64,000 bases of DNA from Polynucleobacter sp. GWA2_45_21 (GCF_001830325.1 NZ_MHZG01000001.1:680479-744478); one strand, 5' to 3'. Shown: positions 1 through 8,686, counted from the stretch's first letter. The notes: generated by a model from the letters alone, not told the origin. Numbers and translations: made by a program.

Positions 1-246
1 GTTAAACGAGGTCTAGCCATCTCCGCCAGCGCGCCCAATTTATTTACACGACTACTAGGCGCATCAGTGACGATGATTTTCTTTACTTACGCCTTTGTCA
101 ACATTGGCATGGTCAGCGGCTTGTTACCAGTTGTAGGCGTTCCACTACCCTTTATTAGCTACGGAGGCACTGCTTTAGTAACGCTGGGATTTGGTGCCGG
201 CATTTTGATGAGTATTCATCGCCACCGAAGATTGGTGCAAAGCTAA
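1..246 (+). CDS. rodA: Rod shape-determining protein RodA, C-terminal part (5' end outside window)
   Basis: Eighty-one codons and the stop are visible; the gene begins before the window. The peptide contains the SEDS-family signature GLLPVVGVPLPFISYGGT followed by a last membrane segment and a short basic tail (HRHRR). SEDS proteins are membrane glycosyltransferases that polymerise lipid II; RodA serves the elongasome with a class B penicillin-binding protein. The PVVGVPLPFISYGG form fits RodA better than FtsW. A symmetrical terminator follows about 50 bases after the stop, so this is probably the last gene of its operon. Identification is by motif only. Confidence 0.85.
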   Translation, partial: VKRGLAISASAPNLFTRLLGASVTMIFFTYAFVNIGMVSGLLPVVGVPLPFISYGGTALVTLGFGAGILMSIHRHRRLVQS

Positions 247-295
247 TAATTCAGATTCAATATTTGCACCAAAGCTTTAGCTTATCTATAGAAAC

Positions 296-322
296 AAAAA
301 AGCCCGGCATGCCGGGCTTTTT
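296..322. terminator. Bidirectional rho-independent terminator
   Basis: The GC-rich palindrome AGCCCGGCATGCCGGGCT (301-318) is flanked by A's on the left and T's on the right, so it can end both the rodA transcript (+) and the convergent HU transcript (-). Confidence 0.9.
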
Positions 323-339
323 CATCAACAAAGCAAGAA

Positions 340-624
340 TTACTTCTTACGCTTGTTAACTGAATCTTTAAATGCTTTACCAGCAGAAAACTTAACAGTT
401 TTAGCAGCAGCAATTTTGAGTGGCTCGCCAGTTTTTGGGTTGCGACCCATGCGTGCAGCGCGCTTACCAGAAGCAAAAGTACCGAAACCGATCAGTTGTA
501 CTGAGTCGCCTTTAGTAACAGCTTTAATGATTTGCTCAATAGCAGAATTCAATGCAAATTCAGCTTTGGCTTTTGAGATCTCAGCGTCGTCAGCAATCGC
601 TGCGATTAGTTCTGCTTTGTTCAA
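340..624 (-). CDS. hupB: HU-family DNA-binding protein
   Basis: This 94-residue protein has the full HU/IHF fold: N-terminal [11 protein letters not shown], the body motif [18 protein letters not shown] (around residues 46-64) and a lysine-rich end. HU is a small histone-like dimer that bends DNA non-specifically and compacts the nucleoid; the conserved proline of RNPKTGEP intercalates in the minor groove. Length matches the family (about 90). The start ATG follows a purine-rich stretch. It is convergent with rodA and shares its terminator. HU rather than IHF is inferred from the GFGTF/GRNP pattern. Confidence 0.93.
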   Translation of the reverse strand: MNKAELIAAIADDAEISKAKAEFALNSAIEQIIKAVTKGDSVQLIGFGTFASGKRAARMGRNPKTGEPLKIAAAKTVKFSAGKAFKDSVNKRKK

Positions 625-735
625 GTGAAGCTCCTTATAGATATTGATGTCAGCGCACCTTGCGCTTACATGATTTTAACCACAAAAAATTACAAAAATA
701 AAGCTGCGTCACAGCAATTTTTTTATTGCCGCTTT

Positions 736-1101
736 TTACTCTTCTAGAACTGTCACATCTGACACAAAATACTCGGTGTCACCAAAGCAAGTGGTTGGCA
801 ATCCAATGTGCTGATCGTACTTAAGTGCAACTTTTTTGCCCAAATTGGCATTAATTTTTTGCGCTACAGCATCTTCACGTACCGTAAAGAGGAATTTTTC
901 TGACATAGTTCCCGGCATAGACACCATCGCCAGCTCACCCTCCCAAGTTTTGCAAATATAGCCCCGATTGGAAAATTTCTGAACATAACCAGCACGCTCA
1001 CCACTGCCATAGCTCCAATTCAGCATAATCCAGGTATAAGCTGCTAAACCCGCTAGGCCTATCAATACAAGGCTTAAAAGCCATTTTGCGAATCCATTCA
1101 T
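736..1101 (-). CDS. Conserved membrane-anchored protein of unknown function
   Basis: The 121-residue product has one N-terminal membrane segment (residues 5-27) followed by a soluble, probably periplasmic domain with two cysteines (CKTWEGEL and TTCFGDTEYFV). The pattern GERAGYVQKFS...CKTWEGELAM is one I associate with a widespread proteobacterial family that is sometimes mislabelled 6-phosphogluconate dehydrogenase; nothing here resembles that enzyme. Function is unknown. It stands alone, on the opposite strand from lpxO. Confidence 0.7.
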   Translation of the reverse strand: MNGFAKWLLSLVLIGLAGLAAYTWIMLNWSYGSGERAGYVQKFSNRGYICKTWEGELAMVSMPGTMSEKFLFTVREDAVAQKINANLGKKVALKYDQHIGLPTTCFGDTEYFVSDVTVLEE

Positions 1102-1264
1102 ACAGTTTTCCTTAATAAATCATCTTTGCAGCCCTAATTAGGTGCATTTACCACGGCCTCTTTTGACCATAGCCAACATTTGAGCATATTCATTACAAAA
1201 ATAGGGGTGAAATGGCGCTCCATCCAAATTAAAATACTAGTGTTAACGCTAATTGGTAAACCTC

Positions 1265-2167
1265 ATGGAACTTCGTCATCTTGTCTTTTTGATCTTTGTT
1301 GTCTCAGCTGTTTATGTTTATTTCAGAGGCAAGGTCCGATTTGGCTTAGTGCGCTCATTAACAGACTATCAAGTACTTTTAGCGCCAATTAATAGCCTGC
1401 TCTACTTATTCTCAAAAACCAAGGCTGGGGCATTTATTCCAGTTGCCGACTTTCCTGAAATGAAGCCGCTTCAAGATAACTGGCAAATCATTCGTGATGA
1501 AGCTCTTGCCCTAAATGCAGATGGTGCCATTGCAGCCGCTACCGGATATAACGATATTGGCTTTAATTCCTTCTTTCGGACGGGCTGGAAACGCTTTCAC
1601 CTCTATTGGTATGGCAAGGAAATGCCATCCGCACAGCTTAATTGCCCGAAAACTGTCGCCCTCCTGAAATCCATCCCCTCAATCAAGGCAGCAATGTTTG
1701 CCTCGCTACCCCCTGGAGCAACACTAGTACGCCACAGAGACCCTTATGCAGGCTCACTACGCTATCACATTGGCCTAGTCACCCCAAATGATCCCAAGTG
1801 CTTTATTGACGTCGATGGTGAGCGTTATTTCTGGAAAGACGGCGAACCAGTGATGTTTGACGAAACCTATATCCACTATGCAGCTAACGAAACTGACCAC
1901 CAACGCATTGTCTTGTTTTGTGATGTTGAGCGGCCAGTTCACACTAAATTGGTGCAATTGCTCAATCGCTGGTTCGGGCGCTATGTAATGAGTGCCGCCT
2001 CCTCACAAAATGTTGAGGGAGAGAAAGTTGGATTTGTAAATATTCTCTTTAAGTATTTTTATCACCTCAGAGCCCAGGCAAAAAAGCTGAAAGCGAAGCA
2101 TCGCAGCGTTTATTACGTCGGAAAATGGGTGCTGATATTAGGGATTCTGTGGGCGATATTTTGGTAA
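1265..2167 (+). CDS. lpxO: Aspartyl/asparaginyl beta-hydroxylase family, LpxO-type lipid A hydroxylase
   Basis: I chose the ATG at 1265 (MELRHLVFLIFVVSAVYV) over an upstream TTG because LpxO proteins start with a short membrane anchor directly followed by the FRGKVR segment seen here. The Fe(II)/2-oxoglutarate dioxygenase core shows a metal-binding HRD (LVRHRDPYAGSLRYH) and a distal histidine (DETYIHYAANE), then the RIVLFCDVERP strand. LpxO 2-hydroxylates a secondary acyl chain of lipid A at the inner membrane. A C-terminal hydrophobic stretch follows. Length (300 aa) is normal. A role in lipid A modification is inferred from family membership. Confidence 0.85.
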   Translation: MELRHLVFLIFVVSAVYVYFRGKVRFGLVRSLTDYQVLLAPINSLLYLFSKTKAGAFIPVADFPEMKPLQDNWQIIRDEALALNADGAIAAATGYNDIGFNSFFRTGWKRFHLYWYGKEMPSAQLNCPKTVALLKSIPSIKAAMFASLPPGATLVRHRDPYAGSLRYHIGLVTPNDPKCFIDVDGERYFWKDGEPVMFDETYIHYAANETDHQRIVLFCDVERPVHTKLVQLLNRWFGRYVMSAASSQNVEGEKVGFVNILFKYFYHLRAQAKKLKAKHRSVYYVGKWVLILGILWAIFW

Positions 2168-2170
2168 ACC

Positions 2171-2467
2171 TTAGGGGCTTAGCACTTCAATAATTTGCTC
2201 TGGGGTGATCGAGCCCCAGATTTCTACCCTCTTAATGCGGCTACTTTGACCCGATAAGAGTTGAATTTGCTTTTGGGGCACTCTTAACTGCTTGGAAAGC
2301 CAAGATAAGAGCATCTCATTTGCCCTGTTTTCAAGCGCAGGGGCCTGCAGAGATATCTTGAGACAGCCATCATGAAGACCAACTACCTTGGTCAGCTTTG
2401 CACCTGGCTGACAATGCAAATTAAGGACAATGCCAGTGGGGGTTTGTTTTAACCAAATAGGCATCAT
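2171..2467 (-). CDS. DUF167 (YggU) family protein
   Basis: The 98-residue protein shows the DUF167 pattern: QPGAKLTKVVG, LKISLQAPALENRANE and the end SGQSSRIKRVEI. The family is small, soluble and widespread, with known structures but no settled function. It ends three bases from the convergent lpxO stop, and its start faces carbonic anhydrase 22 bases away. Start could be the first or second Met. Confidence 0.8.
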   Translation of the reverse strand: MMPIWLKQTPTGIVLNLHCQPGAKLTKVVGLHDGCLKISLQAPALENRANEMLLSWLSKQLRVPQKQIQLLSGQSSRIKRVEIWGSITPEQIIEVLSP

Positions 2468-2489
2468 AAGAATACTTTAAACTCAAAAC

Positions 2490-3155
2490 ATGATTATGAA
2501 GAACTCCAGCGCCTTAGACCAGCTATTTGCCAATAATCGCGAATGGGCGGAAGCCATGATCGCCAAGGATGCTAATTTCTTTAAGCGCCTAGTTTCTCAG
2601 CAAGCGCCAGAATATCTTTGGATTGGCTGCTCAGATAGTCGTGTTCCTGCTAATGAAATCGTAAATCTTCTTCCGGGTGAATTATTCGTTCACCGAAATG
2701 TTGCGAACGTAGTGGTGCATACCGATCTCAATTGTTTGTCTGTAATTCAATTTGCAATTGATCTTTTAAAGGTCAAACATATTTTGGTTGTTGGTCATTA
2801 CGGATGCTCTGGTGTGCACACCGCAATGGCAGATAGGCGCATAGGCTTGGCCGATAACTGGTTACGTCACGTCAAAGATGTGCATCAAAAACATGAGCGC
2901 TATCTTGGCGAAGCCATCCCAACCCCCAAACGTCAAGACCGCCTATGCGAACTGAATGTGATCGAGCAAGTTGTTAACGTCTGTGAAACCACGATTGTTA
3001 AAGATGCCTGGGCTAGAGGGCAAGAGCTCACTGTTCATGGGTGGGCTTATCGACTAGAGACTGGATTGGTCAATGATCTAGGAATGTCGATTAGTTCAGA
3101 TGAAGAGGTGAATATTCGCTACGCCAAATCATTGACTCGTTACAGCTCAGAATAA
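2490..3155 (+). CDS. can: Beta-class carbonic anhydrase
   Basis: The 221-residue enzyme carries the zinc ligands of beta carbonic anhydrases: Cys47 and Asp49 in IGCSDSRVPANEI and His103 and Cys106 in VVGHYGCSGV. It interconverts CO2 and bicarbonate in the cytosol, supplying bicarbonate for carboxylases. Spacing matches E. coli Can (C42, D44, H98, C101). The next gene starts nine bases later on the same strand, so the two may be co-transcribed. A second, less similar beta carbonic anhydrase lies at 45,800. Confidence 0.93.
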   Translation: MIMKNSSALDQLFANNREWAEAMIAKDANFFKRLVSQQAPEYLWIGCSDSRVPANEIVNLLPGELFVHRNVANVVVHTDLNCLSVIQFAIDLLKVKHILVVGHYGCSGVHTAMADRRIGLADNWLRHVKDVHQKHERYLGEAIPTPKRQDRLCELNVIEQVVNVCETTIVKDAWARGQELTVHGWAYRLETGLVNDLGMSISSDEEVNIRYAKSLTRYSSE

Positions 3156-3163
3156 ATTCTGTT

Positions 3164-4051
3164 TTGTTTAAAAACCTTTCAAACTACTCTGGGGTAGCGC
3201 TCCTCAGATTTCTGGTATCACTCCCGTACAAGACCCTGGTCTCTGTTGGCTATGGCTTAGGCTACCTAGCAGCGCATATTCCCAATGCTCGCAATCGTGT
3301 AGTCCAGAAAAATTTAGAGCTTTGCTTTCCTGAGCTGAACGCCCAAGAGATCGATCAACTTCGCAAACAACATTGGCGACTGCTTGGTCGTAGTCTAGTA
3401 GAGAAAAGCATCATTTGGCTCGGCAGCAAAAAACAGCTTGCCGATATGATTGAAGTTCGATCAGAAGTTGATCTAAAGGACGGGCAACCGCGCATCCTAG
3501 TCAATATGCATTTCATTGGCATTGAAGGCAGCATTATTTTGAGTGCGCTTGCTGACGATAAAGGCTGGCCTCGCACGTCTGGATTTTTCCAGAGAATGAA
3601 AAGCCCCTTCTTCAATAAGAAAATTATTGAGTGGCGCAATCGCTTTGGTGGAAACTCGATTGATCGCCAAGGTAACACTATTGAGCTGATCCGAGAAATC
3701 CGCAAGGGCAGCTTCATCATCATTGCACCTGATATTGACTTGGGCCTGAAAGACTCTACTTTTGTACCCTTCTTTAATATTCAAACTAATACTATTACTG
3801 CTGTATCACGGCTCGCCAAAATCACGGGGGCACAGGTCTGCATGATGATCACGACTCTCAAGCAGAATGAGGCTGGCTATGTTTGCTCAATCAGTAAGCC
3901 GCTTGAAAATTTTCCAACTGAGAATCCAGAAGTAGATACCGCGCGCTTAAATCAAATTTTTGAACAAGAAATAAGGCTCAGGCCTGCTGAATACTATTGG
4001 GTCCATAAGCGCTTTAAAAATAGGCCCTTTAACGAAGCCAGCCCCTATTAA
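3164..4051 (+). CDS. Lysophospholipid/lipid A acyltransferase (LpxL/HtrB family)
   Basis: A 295-residue protein with an N-terminal membrane anchor and the acyltransferase signature H-x4-E at His116-Glu121 (NMHFIGIEGS), plus DRQGNT and IIIAPDIDLGLKDSTFVPFF typical of LpxL/LpxM. These inner-membrane enzymes transfer a fatty acyl chain to Kdo2-lipid IVA. The start taken is TTG at 3164, nine bases after the carbonic anhydrase stop; no ATG is available near it, so the exact start is uncertain. With lpxO and pagP nearby it suggests active lipid A tailoring. Which acylation step it performs cannot be told from sequence. Confidence 0.85.
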   Translation: MFKNLSNYSGVALLRFLVSLPYKTLVSVGYGLGYLAAHIPNARNRVVQKNLELCFPELNAQEIDQLRKQHWRLLGRSLVEKSIIWLGSKKQLADMIEVRSEVDLKDGQPRILVNMHFIGIEGSIILSALADDKGWPRTSGFFQRMKSPFFNKKIIEWRNRFGGNSIDRQGNTIELIREIRKGSFIIIAPDIDLGLKDSTFVPFFNIQTNTITAVSRLAKITGAQVCMMITTLKQNEAGYVCSISKPLENFPTENPEVDTARLNQIFEQEIRLRPAEYYWVHKRFKNRPFNEASPY

Positions 4052-4116
4052 ACCCATTCAGCATTCATCTACTCAGAACCTGGTCTTTATTAAAGTAATT
4101 GCCCGATAATGTAGCC

Positions 4117-4854
4117 ATGGAAGAAAAAATTCGTGTCTCCAAGCTACTCTCTGAACTAGGTCTATGCTCCCGTCGTGAAGCTGACTCTTATATTGAGCAG
4201 GGCCTGGTAACCGTAGATGGCGAAGTAGTCAATGAACTAGGCTCTCGAGCTTTTCGTCATCAGAAAATTGAGCTGCAGTCTGGAGCTAAAGCGCAGCAGG
4301 CATCCAGGATTACCGTCATCCTCAATAAACCAGTGGGCTTCATCTCCCACTACGATGATGAGCAAGAGTATCAACCCGCCGCTTCACTCATTACCCCAGA
4401 CAATTACTTTGCTAGCCCGCTTGATAAGGGGCGTAACCCTCGCTTTAATACCCGAGGACTTGCACCTGCGGGGCGTCTCGACATCGACTCTACTGGCATG
4501 CTGGTATTAACCCAAGATGGTCGTATTGCCAAGCTTCTGATTGGTGAAAACAGTCCTATTGAGAAAGAGTATTTAGTCCGGGTTGAAGGCGCTCTCTCTT
4601 TTGAAGATTTAGACAGGCTAAAACATGGCCTGGAATTAGATGGGGTTGTATTAAAGCCAGCCCAAGTGAGCTGGCAGAACGAAGACCAGCTTCGATTTGT
4701 TCTACGAGAAGGTCGCAAGCGTCAAATTCGGCGCATGTGTGAGATGGTTGGCCTTCGAGTTTTAGGTCTGAAGCGTGTCCGCATGGGCAGAATTTCTCTG
4801 GGCGCCCTGCCGCCTGGAAAATGGCGCTTTGTGAGGCCTGAAGAGCAATTCTAA
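4117..4854 (+). CDS. Pseudouridine synthase, RsuA/RluB/RluF family
   Basis: An N-terminal S4 RNA-binding domain (residues 5-50, VSKLLSELGLCSRREADSYI) is followed by the catalytic domain with Asp122 in GRLDIDSTGMLVLTQDG and the late motif EGRKRQIRRMCEMVGLRVLGLKR. The enzyme isomerises uridine in ribosomal RNA. The RLDIDSTG form and size (245 aa) look closest to RluF, but RluB or RluE type is possible. I start at the ATG at 4117 rather than the in-frame TTG at 4099. prfC follows on the same strand. Confidence 0.85.
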   Translation: MEEKIRVSKLLSELGLCSRREADSYIEQGLVTVDGEVVNELGSRAFRHQKIELQSGAKAQQASRITVILNKPVGFISHYDDEQEYQPAASLITPDNYFASPLDKGRNPRFNTRGLAPAGRLDIDSTGMLVLTQDGRIAKLLIGENSPIEKEYLVRVEGALSFEDLDRLKHGLELDGVVLKPAQVSWQNEDQLRFVLREGRKRQIRRMCEMVGLRVLGLKRVRMGRISLGALPPGKWRFVRPEEQF

Positions 4855-4898
4855 GAAGCCCTCCCGCTTATAATTCTGTCAATTAGATTAAGCGCAGA

Positions 4899-6533
4899 AT
4901 TACCATCGATACCATTACCTCCAGCACTCCCGGCGCAGAAGTTTTAAGACGCCGTAGCTTTGCCATCATCTCTCACCCAGATGCTGGCAAGACCACGCTT
5001 ACTGAAAAACTCTTGCTATATGCAGGTGCCATTCAGATTGCTGGCAGCGTCAAGGCTCGGAAAGCCAGTCGCCATGCGACATCTGACTGGATGGAGATCG
5101 AGAAACAGCGTGGCATTTCTGTAGCTAGCTCAGTAATGCAAATGGAGTATCGCGATTGCATTATTAATCTGCTAGACACGCCGGGCCACCAAGATTTCTC
5201 GGAAGATACTTATCGCGTTTTAACTGCGGTTGATTCCGCCCTGATGGTGATTGATGCTGCGAATGGTGTCGAATCACAAACCCTACGTTTGCTTGAAGTC
5301 TGTCGTGCACGCAACACGCCAATCGTCACCTTCATCAACAAGATGGATCGCGAAGTAAAGCCGCCCATGGAGCTGATGGATGAAATCGAAACTGCACTAG
5401 GCATTGAAGTAGTTCCTTTTACCTGGCCTGTAGGCATGGGCAAATCATTTGCGGGTGTAATTGATATTGCCAAATCCCAAATGCGCATGTTTAAAGCAGG
5501 TGAAGATCGCGTAACTGAAGATTCTCATGCAATTGTTGGCGTCAATGATCCAGCGCTAAAAGAGCGTCTAGGTACTGATCTTGAAAACGCACTTGCTGAA
5601 GTGGATCTCATTCAAACTGCAATGCCCGCATTTGATCTGGAAGCTTTTTTGGCGGGCCGCCAGTCACCGGTATTCTTTGGCTCAGCCATTAATAATTTTG
5701 GTGTGCGTGAGATTCTAAATACTTTAGTGGAGCTCGCACCATCACCAGGCTCACGCAAAGCCTTGCAACGCGAGGTGAGCCCCGCTGAAAATAAATTCTC
5801 TGCAGTAGTTTTCAAGATTCAAGCCAATATGGATCCGGCCCATCGAGATCGCGTTGCCTTCTTACGCATCTGCTCAGGCCATTTTCAACGTGGCATGAAA
5901 CTCAAGATCTGCCGCAATGGCAAAGAGGTGCGCACCAACAATGCATTATCCTTCTTGTCACAACGCCGTGATATCTTAGATGAAGCCTTTCCTGGTGACA
6001 TCATTGGATTACCAAACCACGGTCTTCTCAGACTAGGCGATACACTCACCGAAGGTGAACAATTGCAATTCACAGGTCTACCATTTTTTGCTCCAGAAAT
6101 TTTCCGCATGGTTGAATCTGCCGATCCATTGCGCTCAAAACAACTGCGCACAGGCTTAATGCAACTTGGCGAAGAGGGTGCGATTCAAGTATTCCGCCCA
6201 ATGACTGGCGGCACGATGTTGCTCGGCGCTTTTGGGCAACTACAGTTTGAGGTTGTGAGCCATCGCCTGCAAACTGAATATGGCGCTGAAGTACGCTTGC
6301 TACCTGCACGCTACAACTTAGCACGCTGGGTCAGCTCAGATGATCCTGTAGCACTCAAAAAATTCATTCAAGAAAATATTCACCGCATGGCAGAGGATGT
6401 TGTGGGGGCCTCTGTATTTTTGGCTAGTCATAAATCCGAATTAGATGTAGCTCAACAGCGCTGGGAATCTATTCAATTCCATGCACTAAGAGAACATGCA
6501 GGCCTCATCTACCAATCAGACCTTGCTGGCTAA
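4899..6533 (+). CDS. prfC: Peptide chain release factor 3 (no canonical start codon)
   Basis: RF3 is a translational GTPase that removes RF1/RF2 from the ribosome. All G motifs are present: P-loop HPDAGKTT (4971-4994), DTPGHQD and NKMD, then the RF3-specific middle and C-terminal domains ending at SDLAG. The frame is open back to a TAG at 4884-4886, but between it and the P-loop there is no ATG, GTG, TTG or CTG. The first canonical start is a TTG at 5013, inside the G domain and after the P-loop, so it cannot be right. AUU codons exist at 4887, 4899 and 4914; I take 4899 (about 544 aa, family usual about 530) tentatively. No strong ribosome-binding site is seen. Confidence 0.85.
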   Translation: MTIDTITSSTPGAEVLRRRSFAIISHPDAGKTTLTEKLLLYAGAIQIAGSVKARKASRHATSDWMEIEKQRGISVASSVMQMEYRDCIINLLDTPGHQDFSEDTYRVLTAVDSALMVIDAANGVESQTLRLLEVCRARNTPIVTFINKMDREVKPPMELMDEIETALGIEVVPFTWPVGMGKSFAGVIDIAKSQMRMFKAGEDRVTEDSHAIVGVNDPALKERLGTDLENALAEVDLIQTAMPAFDLEAFLAGRQSPVFFGSAINNFGVREILNTLVELAPSPGSRKALQREVSPAENKFSAVVFKIQANMDPAHRDRVAFLRICSGHFQRGMKLKICRNGKEVRTNNALSFLSQRRDILDEAFPGDIIGLPNHGLLRLGDTLTEGEQLQFTGLPFFAPEIFRMVESADPLRSKQLRTGLMQLGEEGAIQVFRPMTGGTMLLGAFGQLQFEVVSHRLQTEYGAEVRLLPARYNLARWVSSDDPVALKKFIQENIHRMAEDVVGASVFLASHKSELDVAQQRWESIQFHALREHAGLIYQSDLAG

Positions 6534-6535
6534 GT

Positions 6536-6784
6536 CTAGCGAGGACTAGATGTTGGCCAGTTACAGTCAAATACCGCAACTAACTGAGTGTCACTTTTTC
6601 TAAACGACGCAGTCTTGCCGTATTGAGCGCAATACGCATTGGCCTTTGGTGTTAACGATGCAATGGATTCACCATCACTAATGAGAAAGGTGACATGGTT
6701 TGAATCTGATGCATCTGTGTAAACCGCAGCACAGGCACCGAGGCTAAGCACGCTCAGTAACAAAAAATATTTAAGGTAAGACAT
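6536..6784 (-). CDS. Small putative lipoprotein
   Basis: I start at the ATG at 6784 (MSYLKYFLLLSVLSLGAC), which gives a clean signal peptide with a lipobox LGAC at residues 15-18, implying attachment of Cys18 to lipid. The remaining 64 residues (VYTDASDSNHVTFLISDG...) contain two further cysteines that could form a disulfide. I do not recognise the family. It is convergent with prfC, stop to stop within three bases. Upstream in-frame ATGs would bury the signal peptide and are less likely. Confidence 0.65.
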   Translation of the reverse strand: MSYLKYFLLLSVLSLGACAAVYTDASDSNHVTFLISDGESIASLTPKANAYCAQYGKTASFRKSDTQLVAVFDCNWPTSSPR

Positions 6785-6969
6785 GCGAGTCCTCATGTTC
6801 AGCAAACGTATTGGAGCTAATTTCAGATTAGGTGCACTCATTAGATCTAATCATAGCGCCTGAACGGCTTAACTGTTATTCTGATTTGTGATCACTATTC
6901 CGCGCCCTACTTAGGGGAGTCTGCTGAGCAAGCTCAGAGGTTCATCATTCCAAGACTCAAGGAAAAATT

Positions 6970-7176
6970 ATGGCTGTTGGCCAAAATCAAAGAAATAGAA
7001 AAAACGACCCTATGGTTAGCAAAACCGGCAAAGCTAAATTGGGTCCACTCACAACAACTCAATTAAGCAAATTGCTTGAATCCAGCACTAAGCCTAAAGA
7101 GAAGGCAAAGATTCAGAGGGCCATCAATAAGCGACCTCCAGTCGCGGCACCAACAGCTGAACCTATCGCAGCATAA
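6970..7176 (+). CDS. Small basic protein of unknown function
   Basis: Sixty-eight residues, rich in Lys, Gln and Asn, with a predicted helical core (LTTTQLSKLLESSTKPKEKA) and a Pro/Ala-rich tail. An AAGG motif lies eight bases before the ATG, and a strong terminator follows six bases after the stop, which together support a real monocistronic gene. No family recognised; the charge suggests nucleic-acid or ribosome association, but this is inference only. Confidence 0.6.
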   Translation: MAVGQNQRNRKNDPMVSKTGKAKLGPLTTTQLSKLLESSTKPKEKAKIQRAINKRPPVAAPTAEPIAA

Positions 7177-7182
7177 GTACTA

Positions 7183-7208
7183 AGCCCCGAAATTACCGGG
7201 GCTTTTTC
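7183..7208 (+). terminator. Rho-independent terminator
   Basis: AGCCCCG-AAATTAC-CGGGGCT followed by TTTTTCTT, directly after the small gene ending at 7176. Confidence 0.9.
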
Positions 7209-7228
7209 TTATGTACTATGCTCTTATC

Positions 7229-7735
7229 ATGACAGTATCTCCGCAAATTCATTCAATTCAAATTGCCTCTCGAGCGGGCGAATCGATGATGCAACTTGCA
7301 CAAGCCAATATCGTTGCTGGCAAAGGAATTGAGGGTGATCGCTACGCACTAGGCATAGGTGCATTCTCTAAAACCAAACCCAAGATTCGACATATTTCTC
7401 TCATTGCGCTTTCTGGCATTGAGGATGCCAATCAACAGCTCCTTACCAAACAATATGCAGTTTTTAGTGAAAGTGATGCCCGCAGAAATCTCGTTATTAG
7501 CAATATTTCTGCAAGTGAGCTTAACGATCTGGTTGGTAAGATTTTCTATTTAGGTAGCCTTGCGTTTAGGGGCACAGAATTGTGTGTGCCCTGCCAGCGA
7601 CCAGCCAATCTACTCAAAAGGCCTGATTTCCTGCATGCATTTGATAATAGAGGCGGCATTAGAGCGGAGGCACTCGAGTCCGGATATCTTATCCCCGGAG
7701 ATCTCCTCCACTTTTCAAAATCCGAAAGAAGTTAA
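7229..7735 (+). CDS. MOSC domain protein
   Basis: The product shows MOSC features: GIEGDRYALGIGAF near residue 30, RRNLVISNI in the middle, and the conserved cysteine in GTELCVPCQRP. MOSC domains bind molybdenum cofactor or related sulfur-carrying cofactors, as in mARC and YiiM. I prefer ATG 7229 over ATG 7211 because the latter lies right at the end of the preceding terminator. The phosphatase gene follows 19 bases after its stop, so the two may form an operon. Substrate unknown. Confidence 0.8.
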   Translation: MTVSPQIHSIQIASRAGESMMQLAQANIVAGKGIEGDRYALGIGAFSKTKPKIRHISLIALSGIEDANQQLLTKQYAVFSESDARRNLVISNISASELNDLVGKIFYLGSLAFRGTELCVPCQRPANLLKRPDFLHAFDNRGGIRAEALESGYLIPGDLLHFSKSERS

Positions 7736-7754
7736 CTCGACTTATTATTGCCAT

Positions 7755-8402
7755 ATGCCAACAACAACACTCTGCCTGATTCGCCATGGTGAAACCCCCT
7801 GGAATGCCGAAAGACGATTGCAAGGCCACACCGACACCCCCCTTAATCCCAAAGGTATATTACAAGCACGTCAAATGGCTCAAGCACTTAAAGACATTAA
7901 TCTCAAATTTGATGTCTTGTATACCAGCGACCTGAAAAGAGCGGTTGATACTGCAAATGCTGTGGTTGAATTATTTGGAGTGGAAGCACAAATCGATAGC
8001 GCCTTACGAGAGCGCAATTTTGGCGCACTTCAAGGGCTATCAATTACTGAAGCCCCACTGCTGCAGCCCGATATATGGCAAGCGCATATTGCTCGCGACT
8101 TAGATCATGATCTCGCAGGTGGCGAAAGTATTCAGCAGTTTGCAGTTCGCGTACAAAATGCCCTGGACAGAATCCAAGAGCGCCATGCTGGTAAAACTAT
8201 TTTGGTGGTGAGTCATGGCGGCACACTCGACATGATGTATCGCATTGCAAGCAAGCAATCTCTCAGCGCCCAGCGAATTGTCTCGGTACCAAATGCATCA
8301 TTAAATTGGATTAGCCATGAAGAAGCCAGTGGCTGGACAGTAGAACAGTGGGCAGATACTCGCCACTTGAAAGGCCCCGCTCTAGAAAACGTTGACCTCT
8401 AA
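7755..8402 (+). CDS. Histidine phosphatase family protein (phosphoglycerate mutase-like)
   Basis: The start at 7755 (MPTTTLCLIRHGETPWNAE) places the catalytic RHG at residues 10-12, as in the family. Other hallmarks are the TSDLKRAVDTA segment, the ERNFGALQG acid region and the second histidine in VVSHGGTLDMM. These enzymes hydrolyse or transfer phosphate through a phosphohistidine. Cofactor-dependent mutase versus broad phosphatase cannot be told; the 215-aa length and ERNFG motif favour a phosphatase (GpmB/CobC-like). A strong bidirectional terminator begins at its stop codon. Confidence 0.88.
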   Translation: MPTTTLCLIRHGETPWNAERRLQGHTDTPLNPKGILQARQMAQALKDINLKFDVLYTSDLKRAVDTANAVVELFGVEAQIDSALRERNFGALQGLSITEAPLLQPDIWQAHIARDLDHDLAGGESIQQFAVRVQNALDRIQERHAGKTILVVSHGGTLDMMYRIASKQSLSAQRIVSVPNASLNWISHEEASGWTVEQWADTRHLKGPALENVDL

Positions 8403-8434
8403 GTAAAAAGTCACCTGATGGTGACTTTTTACTT
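8401..8434. terminator. Bidirectional terminator with 15-bp perfect stem
   Basis: Arms AAGTAAAAAGTCACC (8401-8415) and GGTGACTTTTTACTT (8420-8434) are perfectly complementary around TGAT. It separates convergent genes ending at 8402 (+) and 8447 (-). Confidence 0.9.
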
Positions 8435-8446
8435 GGCAGAAATGAT

Positions 8447-8686
8447 TTATTTTCTGATATGTGCGTGACGAGCAGCATCTTGTGACATGCCCTCACCCTT
8501 TGGCTTGCCTTCAAGCGCTTCTTTTTCAGCAGTAATTTCTTTGCGGCGCTCTTTACAAGAACCAGCAATCTCTTGTAAAGCCTTACGAGCTCTAGCAGCA
8601 GAAGCTTTAATCCCTTTACCGTGGAATTTTTCATTCTCTGATTGGTATGTTTCGAAAGCGGCAATTAATTTGTCATGATGGGACAT
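8447..8686 (-). CDS. Small histone H1-like (Hc1-type) protein
   Basis: Seventy-nine residues with a helical, strongly basic core: ENEKFHGKGIKASAARAR followed by KALQEIAGSCKERRKEI. The pattern KGxKAxxxRARKAL...KERRKEI is one I know from short bacterial proteins annotated as histone H1-like or Hc1. Such proteins are thought to associate with DNA. A conserved cysteine (GSCKERR) is present. Good AGGA-type ribosome-binding site before the ATG. Function is by resemblance only. Confidence 0.65.
   Translation of the reverse strand: MSHHDKLIAAFETYQSENEKFHGKGIKASAARARKALQEIAGSCKERRKEITAEKEALEGKPKGEGMSQDAARHAHIRK

Noticed and set aside
4404..4718. Long antisense frame within the pseudouridine synthase gene
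   Set aside because: Composition and low-complexity Ser/Arg content mark it as a shadow of the real gene.
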